Origin: Ancylomarina sp048268005 | Lineage (GTDB): Bacteria > Bacteroidota > Bacteroidia > Bacteroidales > Marinifilaceae | Direction: 5' to 3' | Assembly (NCBI GenBank): GCA_048268005.1 | Contig: JBLWWJ010000002.1 | Span: 992,001 to 1,056,000 of the forward strand | Length of the DNA: 64,000 bases | Shown: in pieces, positions 54,023-61,317 of the stretch | How positions within the stretch are numbered: the first letter of the stretch is position 1 | How the letters are laid out: each line of letters opens with the position of its first letter | The notes under the pieces: generated by a model | The model's input: only the letters and a program-made list of their open reading frames with translations | What the model was told of the DNA's origin: nothing | Databases searched by the model: none | Program-made: the position numbers and the translations under genes

Positions 54023-55588
54023 ATGAAAAAGATAATATATATACTTCTTTTTGCTGTTACATTCATGGGTTGTGATGACTATCTTGAGAAAGAGTTAGTG
54101 GTAGAGCAGACTGAAGAAAACTTCTATCGTACTGAAGACGATATGTACAGAGCTTTGGTAGCGGCTTATGAGCCACTTCAAAGAAACTGGGGTGAAAGTT
54201 TGCAGCTAACCATGGATATTGTTTCGGACGATGCTTATGGCGGAGGAGGTTCTGCTACTGATGGTGTTTCTGGAAAGAAAGCTGATAGAGGAATCACAAC
54301 ACCTTCAGAGGGCATGTGGAGTGCCATGTGGAACGACCATTATGCCGGTGTTTATGGTGCAAATGTCTTTTTGGAAAAAGTAGACGCTTCTGAAATCTCA
54401 GAAGAGCAGAAGACACAGTTTAAGGGCGAAGTTCTTTTCCTAAGAGCTTACTACTATGCCAACTTAGTTCGTATTTTCGAAAATATACCCTTAATCACTA
54501 AAACTCTTGCAACATCTGAATATTCGCAAGCTGCAGCACCAGTTGCAGATGTGTATGCTCAAATAGCAAGCGATTTGGAAACTTCAATTTCTTACCTGGA
54601 GGGTGTTACATATAACAATGATGACAAAGGAAGAGTGACTGAATGGGCACCAAGAGCATTATTAGCCAGAATGTACCTTTTTTATGATGGCGTTTATGGT
54701 AATGGTGATGCAAGTTCGATTATGCCCGGAGATGTTACAGGTTCGGATGTTCTGGCTTATTTAAATGAGGTTATCACCAATAGTGGTGCAGATCTTTTAC
54801 CAGATTTTGGAAATCTTTGGGGACACTCTGAATTTACAGATTCATGGGTTGAAAACTCGATAGAAGGGATCTTCGAAGTTCAATTCTCAAATCAGGGTGA
54901 AGGTTGGCAATGGTATAATGCACCATTTGATATTGGTAATAAAATGGTTGTTTTTGTTGGACCAAGAGGTACAGGTGCTGATTCTGAATATTACTCAGGA
55001 TGGGGTTTCTCACCAGCTACACAACAGCTGTATGATTCTTATCAGGATGGTGACCTTCGTAGAGACTTCACACTTATCGATATGGTCGCTGAACTAGGAG
55101 AAGGTAACTTCGAAGAGGCTGACCAGTATACAGGTTACTTGAATAAAAAATATGCAGGACTGAAAAGTCAAGTGCCTGATGTTGGACAAGAACAATTGAA
55201 CTTCCCTCAGAACTATATTTCGATTCGTTTTGCTGATGTTTTATTGATGGCTGCTGAAATGGAAATCCATTTGGGATCTGCTGCCAATGCAGCTGTTCAT
55301 TACAATAAAGTTAGAGCTCGTGCTTTCGGCGATTCATATTCATCAGTTAGTACGGTGACTTTAGAACAAATATTCGAAGAAAGAAAGTTGGAATTTGCCT
55401 TGGAAGGTATCAGATATTGGGACTTGCTTCGAAGAGGTATGCCTGTTTTGGAAAGTGCCATTCAAGTTACGAATTTAGGTGGAATTTATGATTCCGCAGT
55501 TAATTCAGCAGCCAGAGGATTCTGGCCAATTCCTTCAACTGAAATTGCACTTTCGAACTATGCCTTAGAGCAAAACGATGGTTATTAA
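54023..55588 (+). CDS. susD: SusD/RagB-type surface glycan-binding lipoprotein
   Basis: This 521-residue lipoprotein has a signal ending FMGC|DDY. Its body is the TPR-rich SusD fold: YRALVAAYEPLQRNW, FLRAYYYANLVRIFENIPL, WAPRALLARMYLFY, and near the end YISIRFADVLLMAAEMEIHL, HYNKVRARAFG and LEFALEGIRYWDLLRRGM. It binds glycans at the cell surface and covers the SusC channel. It starts 28 bases after susC and is followed, after a structured gap, by a PKD lipoprotein. Confidence 0.92.
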   Translation: MKKIIYILLFAVTFMGCDDYLEKELVVEQTEENFYRTEDDMYRALVAAYEPLQRNWGESLQLTMDIVSDDAYGGGGSATDGVSGKKADRGITTPSEGMWSAMWNDHYAGVYGANVFLEKVDASEISEEQKTQFKGEVLFLRAYYYANLVRIFENIPLITKTLATSEYSQAAAPVADVYAQIASDLETSISYLEGVTYNNDDKGRVTEWAPRALLARMYLFYDGVYGNGDASSIMPGDVTGSDVLAYLNEVITNSGADLLPDFGNLWGHSEFTDSWVENSIEGIFEVQFSNQGEGWQWYNAPFDIGNKMVVFVGPRGTGADSEYYSGWGFSPATQQLYDSYQDGDLRRDFTLIDMVAELGEGNFEEADQYTGYLNKKYAGLKSQVPDVGQEQLNFPQNYISIRFADVLLMAAEMEIHLGSAANAAVHYNKVRARAFGDSYSSVSTVTLEQIFEERKLEFALEGIRYWDLLRRGMPVLESAIQVTNLGGIYDSAVNSAARGFWPIPSTEIALSNYALEQNDGY

Positions 55589-55661
55589 TAAGTCGAAATC
55601 AAATCATCTAAGATGATTTATGAATTTCAGGACTTATTGGGTAATTATTTAAAATTAAATT

Positions 55662-55720
55662 ATGAAACGAGCCGTGAACAGTGGTCATCATCTTAACTGT
55701 TGACTATTGGCGGCTTCCAT
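55662..55720 (+). other. Structured intercistronic region after susD
   Basis: GAGCCG at about 55670 pairs with CGGCTT at about 55711, and inside it AACAGT pairs with ACTGTT. The result is a nested hairpin between susD and the next gene. It might protect the susCD part of the message from decay or set a lower level for the later genes. It has no T-tract. Confidence 0.35.
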
Positions 55721-55747
55721 ATGACCATAATATGAAATAATAAGCAT

Positions 55748-57151
55748 ATGAAAAATATATTATATTTTATTTTGCTCTTAGTTGTCGCAGTGTCTTGTTC
55801 TCCAGATGAGTACAGCGCACCTGAAAACCTAATGGCAGAACAGATTGATTGGGGCTACACAGCTACCGATGTCACTAATGAATATACCCTATACAACAAT
55901 ACACCAGGAGTGAGTTCTATCTGGGATTTTGGTAATGGTGTAACTCAAAAAGGAAGTTCAGTTACAGCACAGTATACCTTTGCTGGAACTTATACCGTTA
56001 AACTTACCGTAATTTCTCAAGGTGGTGTTACTGTTGTTGAGGATGAGATTGTTACGACAGTAGATAATCCATCTTTTCTTTCAGGATATCCTTACGATCA
56101 ACTCGTAGGTGCTGGAGAACAAGTATGGGCTGTTGATGGGTACTCGAAAGGTGCTTTTGGCTTAGGACCTACCTTGGCTAATCCTACCGAATGGCATGCT
56201 GATGCTAAAGGTGCTCGTTTAGATAAAGGTATTTATGATGACCGATTTACTTTTAAAATTACTGAGTCTGGTTTAACCTTAACTCAACTAACCAATGGCG
56301 ATGTATATGCTAACGGTGGTTGGGCTGCAGATTTAGGTCCAACCGATGGACATCAGGAGCCTGATGGTGGTGACTTTATCATGCCACATACAGGTGGTGA
56401 CTTTGTTTGTACTGTTGCTGGTGATGTGTTGAATGTAACTGGTGGTGGTTTCTTAGGCTACTATGCTGGTGCTTCAGAATATCAAATCATAACACTTACC
56501 GATGATTTATTGGAAGTTGCATTTTGGGATACTAATGCCAATTTCTATTGGTTTACAAGATTTGTACCTGTTGATAAATTAACTCCTGAACCAGAACCAG
56601 TTGTTAAAGAGCTTGAAAGCAATGATATCTCTGATGATTTTGAAGGCAATGGTAATATTGTATGGGATACAGCAGCAATTGATGGTTTTGATATCATTGA
56701 CAATTTTGCTCCTTCAGATGTGAACTCATCAGATATGATTGTGAAGTATCAAAAAGGTACTGGCGAATGGTCAAGTGTCTTGACAGTACTTGATTATATC
56801 ATTGATTTATCTACAAGAAATCAATTCACTCTAAAAGTATTTGTTCCAAGTTTTAACGACTATGTAACTGTTTGTGATCCAGGAACCCCTTGGATTGCAG
56901 ATCATAATCTTAAGCCTCAGATTGATGTGAAGCTACAAGATAGTTCACTGGGAGGTAATGCTTGGCAAACACAGCAGGTTCGTAGCCATACCTTAACTGA
57001 AGATCAGTTTGGGAAATGGGTTGAATTGACTTTTGATTACAGTGATGTTTCTGATCGAGTTGATTTTGACCAAATTGTCATTCAACTTGGCGCTGAAGGT
57101 CATTGCAATGCAGGACTTTTCTATATCGACGATTTCCAGTTGTTACCTTAA
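55748..57151 (+). CDS. PKD-domain surface glycan-binding lipoprotein (SGBP-like)
   Basis: The 467-residue protein has a signal and lipobox AVSC|SPD. A PKD domain follows at about residues 30-110 (SIWDFGNGVTQKGSSVTAQYTF, GTYTVKLTV). The middle region is Gly- and aromatic-rich (FGLGPTLANPTEWHADAKG, GGWAADLGPTDGHQEPDGG), and the C-terminal part (about 300-467) reads as a jelly-roll carbohydrate-binding module. It lacks a catalytic motif. By position after susD and before GH16 genes it is probably the surface glycan-binding protein of the locus. Confidence 0.7.
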   Translation: MKNILYFILLLVVAVSCSPDEYSAPENLMAEQIDWGYTATDVTNEYTLYNNTPGVSSIWDFGNGVTQKGSSVTAQYTFAGTYTVKLTVISQGGVTVVEDEIVTTVDNPSFLSGYPYDQLVGAGEQVWAVDGYSKGAFGLGPTLANPTEWHADAKGARLDKGIYDDRFTFKITESGLTLTQLTNGDVYANGGWAADLGPTDGHQEPDGGDFIMPHTGGDFVCTVAGDVLNVTGGGFLGYYAGASEYQIITLTDDLLEVAFWDTNANFYWFTRFVPVDKLTPEPEPVVKELESNDISDDFEGNGNIVWDTAAIDGFDIIDNFAPSDVNSSDMIVKYQKGTGEWSSVLTVLDYIIDLSTRNQFTLKVFVPSFNDYVTVCDPGTPWIADHNLKPQIDVKLQDSSLGGNAWQTQQVRSHTLTEDQFGKWVELTFDYSDVSDRVDFDQIVIQLGAEGHCNAGLFYIDDFQLLP

Positions 57152-57157
57152 TCAGTT

Positions 57158-57188
57158 TATGTCAGAGCACAAATTGTGCTCTGACATA
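57158..57188 (+). repeat. Perfect 15-bp inverted repeat inside the glucan operon
   Basis: TATGTCAGAGCACAA and TTGTGCTCTGACATA flank a single A, starting 7 bases after the stop of the PKD lipoprotein. It makes a very stable hairpin, followed by a partly T-rich stretch (TTCTCACC, then a T run near 57203). It may act as a partial terminator or as an mRNA-stabilising element between the binding proteins and the GH16 enzymes. Confidence 0.6.
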
Positions 57189-57411
57189 TTCTCACCTATA
57201 TCTTTTTTTCAAAATTCAAATTGATTTACTAAGATTCATTCATGAATTTTTAAGCAATAAGTGGTAATTGTGAAGCTCGCACTACCTTCTGAAGTATTTA
57301 TCTGTAATCACAATATGGTAATGGCTTTCAGTGCAATCTTATTGCTTTTTTTTTAATGTTGACCTAGTCTTTAGTTAGCTGCTAGCCATAAATAATTATT
57401 CAATAATACTT

Positions 57412-58761
57412 ATGAAAACGTTACGCTCTCTTACATACGTAAGTATACTTTTCTCCATATTTTTTGCCTCTGTTCTATTGTCATGTCAAAAGAGTGATGA
57501 TGAGGAAACTTACATGCCTGATTTTACATTTAGTGAGGATGTTAATGATGCAAATAAAATTGTGTTCTCAAATACAAGTACGGGATCATATTTATTTATG
57601 CAGTGGGATTTTGGTAATGGAGAAGTTTCTGAAAAACAACGTGCCAATACAAATGATCAAACCGTTTTCTATTCTGAAAAAGGAAGTTATGAGGTGTCAT
57701 TAACACTATGGGGACTTGATAATAAGTTATCGAATAATAAGATTGCAACGAAAACAATCAGTATCGATCAAGATGTCTTTCTTGCTGATTTTACGTATTC
57801 TATAAATGACTCCAAACCTAATTTTGTCACATTAAATAATACGACTCAAGGCGAATATGATGCTATTTCATGGACATGCAATAATAAGGAGATAACAGGA
57901 GATGATATCGATCAGGTCGAGATTTATTTACCCCGATCTGGTACTTATGATGTTGAGTTACATGTTTACAAAGATGGTTTTGAAGAACTTTTAACAAAAC
58001 AGATAACGATCGCACAAGATGATCCTGATTATTTGGACAATATGTCTTTAGTTTGGTCTGATGAGTTTGATGGAACTGATATCAACAATGACTATTGGAC
58101 TTTCGAAACCGGAGCTGGTGGCTGGGGGAACAATGAACTACAAAATTACACCAATGGTGATAATGCTGAAATTATTGATGGCAAGCTTATTATCACTGCC
58201 CGAAAAGAAAATGAATTTAAGGTAGCAGGTTCTTACACCTCTACTCGTTTGATCTCTAAAGGGAAAAAAGAATTTACATATGGACGAATGGAAGTTCGTG
58301 CCAAATTACCCTCCGGAACTGGAATATGGCCAGCCATATGGATGTTGGGAGGAAATATAAGTACTGAAGGATGGCCAGCCTGTGGCGAAATAGATATCAT
58401 GGAGTACGTCGGGTATCAACCTGATGTGGTACATGCAACAGTACATACGACTTCTGGTTCTGGAGCTAATGGCGATGGAAGCAGTAAAACTCTGCAAACT
58501 GCTGAGGAAGCATTTCATGTTTATGGACTTATTTGGGATGATAGGGAAATAATTTTTTATATCGATTCACCTGAAAATGTAACGCATACATATGCCCCAT
58601 CTAATAAAACGGCTAGTAATTGGCCATTCGATCTTTCTCAATTTTTCATACTAAATGTAGCCGTTGGAGGTAATTGGGGAGGCGTACAAGGCGTTGATAA
58701 TACCATCTTCCCTCAAAGTATGGCGGTTGATTACGTGCGCGTATATCAGTCAATTAACTAG
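57412..58761 (+). CDS. PKD-containing GH16 lipoprotein (beta-1,3-glucanase type)
   Basis: This 449-residue lipoprotein (lipobox LLSC|QKS) has two PKD-like domains at about residues 35-125 and 125-205, then a GH16 catalytic domain from about 215. The catalytic site GEIDIMEYVG places the nucleophile at Glu326, the assisting Asp at 328 and the acid/base at Glu331. WSDEFDG, NNELQNYTNGDNA, MEVRAKLPSGTGIWPAIWMLG and NVAVGGNWGGVQG are typical of laminarinases. It should cut beta-1,3-glucan at the surface. It is 32 bases before a second GH16 gene. Confidence 0.87.
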   Translation: MKTLRSLTYVSILFSIFFASVLLSCQKSDDEETYMPDFTFSEDVNDANKIVFSNTSTGSYLFMQWDFGNGEVSEKQRANTNDQTVFYSEKGSYEVSLTLWGLDNKLSNNKIATKTISIDQDVFLADFTYSINDSKPNFVTLNNTTQGEYDAISWTCNNKEITGDDIDQVEIYLPRSGTYDVELHVYKDGFEELLTKQITIAQDDPDYLDNMSLVWSDEFDGTDINNDYWTFETGAGGWGNNELQNYTNGDNAEIIDGKLIITARKENEFKVAGSYTSTRLISKGKKEFTYGRMEVRAKLPSGTGIWPAIWMLGGNISTEGWPACGEIDIMEYVGYQPDVVHATVHTTSGSGANGDGSSKTLQTAEEAFHVYGLIWDDREIIFYIDSPENVTHTYAPSNKTASNWPFDLSQFFILNVAVGGNWGGVQGVDNTIFPQSMAVDYVRVYQSIN

Positions 58762-58793
58762 GATTTAAGCATTAGTCTTAAAAAGAATAAAAC

Positions 58794-59633
58794 ATGCAAC
58801 TAAGAAATACAATCATATTATTGGGAACAATTTTTCTGCTTGCAAGTTGCAAGGGGAAAAAATCAGAATCCTCAACAAAAAATACAGAAAGCTCGCACAA
58901 GGACAATTACCAATTGGTTTGGAGCGACGAGTTTAATTATAACGGTTTACCGGATTCAACCAAATGGATTTACGATACCGAAGGTAATGCCGACGGATGG
59001 GGGAATCATGAAGGTCAATATTATACTAAAGCCAAAAAAGAAAATGCCTGGGTTGAAGATGATGTCTTAAACATCATTGCTTTAAAAGAGCAAAAAGAAG
59101 GAAAAGAATATACTTCGGCACGCTTAAATTCAAAAGCAAGTTGGCTACACGGAAAAATCGAAGTACGAGCTAAACTTCCAAAGGGAAGAGGAACCTGGTC
59201 TGCCATATGGATGATGCCGGAAGGCTGGACTTATAAAGATGGAGATTGGCCAAATATTGGTGAAATCGACATCATGGAACATGTGGGGCATAATTTGGGA
59301 ACTATTCATGCTTCTGCTCACTCTAAAGATTATCAATGGCAAACGAATACACAACAAACAGATACCATACAAATACCTCAGGTGTTTGAAAAATTTCATT
59401 CTTATGTACTGGAGTGGTCACCAGAGGTAATGAAAGCCTATGTGGATGACAAACTTTATTTTGAATATGAAAATGAAGGTTTGGGCAAATCAAAATGGCC
59501 CTATGTCAAGCCATTCTACTTGATTCTTAATGTAGCAGTGGGTGGCGCCTGGGGCAATGTACAGGGCATTGATGCGGATGCATTTCCTCAAAGTATGCAA
59601 GTTGATTATGTCAGGATCTATCAGAAAAAATAA
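58794..59633 (+). CDS. GH16 lipoprotein (beta-1,3-glucanase type)
   Basis: The 279-residue lipoprotein (lipobox LLASC|KGK) is almost wholly a GH16 domain. Glu157, Asp159 and Glu162 in GEIDIMEHVG are the catalytic residues. WSDEFNYNGLPDSTKWIYD, GNHEGQYYTK, IEVRAKLPKGRGTWSAIWMMP and NVAVGGAWGNVQGIDADAF match laminarinase-type GH16. It has no PKD domains, unlike the preceding enzyme, so the two may act on different chain lengths or sites. It precedes the MFS gene by 52 bases. Confidence 0.87.
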   Translation: MQLRNTIILLGTIFLLASCKGKKSESSTKNTESSHKDNYQLVWSDEFNYNGLPDSTKWIYDTEGNADGWGNHEGQYYTKAKKENAWVEDDVLNIIALKEQKEGKEYTSARLNSKASWLHGKIEVRAKLPKGRGTWSAIWMMPEGWTYKDGDWPNIGEIDIMEHVGHNLGTIHASAHSKDYQWQTNTQQTDTIQIPQVFEKFHSYVLEWSPEVMKAYVDDKLYFEYENEGLGKSKWPYVKPFYLILNVAVGGAWGNVQGIDADAFPQSMQVDYVRIYQKK

Positions 59634-59685
59634 TCTCATTCATTGCCGGTTGTGGCTAGTGAATTTTAAATGATATTAGAATCAT

Positions 59686-61245
59686 ATGAATTTAAGATAT
59701 ACAGTTTTTGTATCGTTTATAGTGGCATTAGGAGGATTTCTAATGGGATTCGATGCGTCGGTTATATCGGGTGTTGTGAAATTTATTGAACCTCAATTTA
59801 ATTTAACAAAAATTCAATTGGGATGGGCTGTTAGTTGTCTGACACTTACTGCAACTTTGGCTATGTTTATGGCTGGTCCCTTAAGTGATAAATTGGGCAG
59901 AAGAACGGTTCTTAAATACGCCGCAGCACTCTATTTTATTTCTGCAATAGGATCAGCGATAGCTCCCAGCTTTTGGTTTTTAGTTCTGGCCAGAATGGTC
60001 GGAGGGTTTGGTGTTGGAGCGTCGCTGATTATTGCTCCTATTTATATTGCTGAAATTGCGCCACCTAAGATGAGAGGAACCATGGTTTCTTTAAACCAAT
60101 TGAATATTGTCTTGGGTATTTCGGTTGCATTTTTCACCAATTACATGATTTTACAATTAGGTAAATCAAATGAAGCTTGGGCTGAACTATTACAGTTTGA
60201 AAATTATAATTGGCGTTGGATGTTAGGACTGGAAGCCTTACCTGCCATCATATATTTCATACTTCTGTTTTTCGTTCCTCGTAGTCCAAGATGGCTAGCT
60301 ATGAATGGCTTGAGTCATGAAGCCTTGCAAGTCATGAAAAGATCAGTAGGTGAGAGTGAAGCGGTAAACCAATTAAAATCTATTATACAAAGCATAAAAG
60401 TATCTCCACAAAAGGAGAAAACTTCACTAAAAGAATTGTTTAAGCCTTCCATGAAATTGGTGTTGCTAATTGGGATTGTGATTGCTGTCACTCAGCAGAT
60501 CACCGGTATCAATTCAGTATTCTTTTATGCACCTATGATTTTTGAACAAACAGGAATTGGCACTGACGCCTCATTTTCTCAGGCCATACTAGTTGGGCTT
60601 ATTAATCTTGTATTTACCCTTTTTGCTATTTGGTTAGTCGATCGTATTGGAAGAAAACCACTTTTGATTTTTGGTTTAAGCGGTATTGTAATTTCAATGT
60701 TTATCCTTTCTGCTGGATTTGGCAGAGCAACTTATCAATTATCAGAAAAAGATATTCAGGAATGCTCGTCATTTGCTGATTCAGAGAATCTTGATCTAAT
60801 GCAAGATGTCTTTTTCTATAGCGATTTGGATTTTAATAAAGCATTAAAAAATAATATAAGCGAAAAGTCTTTTAAAGAGCATCAAACAGATTTTATATCG
60901 AAAGCTATTAGCATTAACCCATGGTTAGTCTTGATTGGTATTCTTGGCTTTGTTGCCTCTTTCGCTATTTCTATCGGACCCGTTATGTGGGTCTTGTTCT
61001 CAGAGTTATTTCCCAACCGTATTCGCGGGCTTGCCATCTCTTTTGTTGGCTTGATAAATTCAGGAATAAGCTTCCTTGTTCAACTTGTCTTTCCATGGGA
61101 ACAGATGAATTTTGGGAATGCAACAACCTTTCTCATCTATGGAATCTTTGGAGCAGTAGGACTCGTATTTGTCTTTTTTATGCTACCTGAAACGAAAGGT
61201 AAATCCTTGGAAGAATTAGAATTGATACTTGTAAAAGAATACTAA
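59686..61245 (+). CDS. Sugar-porter MFS transporter
   Basis: The 519-residue permease has twelve helices and the sugar-porter signatures: GPLSDKLGRRTVLK after helix 2, APIYIAEIAPPKMRGTMVSLNQL, VPRSPRWLAM, TQQITGINSVFFYAPMIF, DRIGRKPLLIFG and the C-terminal PETKGKSLEELE. A periplasmic loop of about 70 residues lies between helices 9 and 10. It would carry glucose or short glucans across the inner membrane by proton symport. The next gene, a phosphorylase-like enzyme, begins 72 bases on. Confidence 0.87.
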   Translation: MNLRYTVFVSFIVALGGFLMGFDASVISGVVKFIEPQFNLTKIQLGWAVSCLTLTATLAMFMAGPLSDKLGRRTVLKYAAALYFISAIGSAIAPSFWFLVLARMVGGFGVGASLIIAPIYIAEIAPPKMRGTMVSLNQLNIVLGISVAFFTNYMILQLGKSNEAWAELLQFENYNWRWMLGLEALPAIIYFILLFFVPRSPRWLAMNGLSHEALQVMKRSVGESEAVNQLKSIIQSIKVSPQKEKTSLKELFKPSMKLVLLIGIVIAVTQQITGINSVFFYAPMIFEQTGIGTDASFSQAILVGLINLVFTLFAIWLVDRIGRKPLLIFGLSGIVISMFILSAGFGRATYQLSEKDIQECSSFADSENLDLMQDVFFYSDLDFNKALKNNISEKSFKEHQTDFISKAISINPWLVLIGILGFVASFAISIGPVMWVLFSELFPNRIRGLAISFVGLINSGISFLVQLVFPWEQMNFGNATTFLIYGIFGAVGLVFVFFMLPETKGKSLEELELILVKEY

Positions 61246-61317
61246 ACGGACTCTTAAATCGGTAAAATCCGATTGTAAGTTTTAGATATAAAAAGTAGAA
61301 GTTTTTTACTATAGAAA

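Noticed and set aside
55662..55703. A 13-codon frame between susD and the PKD lipoprotein
   Set aside because: Too short, overlapped by a hairpin, and without any recognisable feature.
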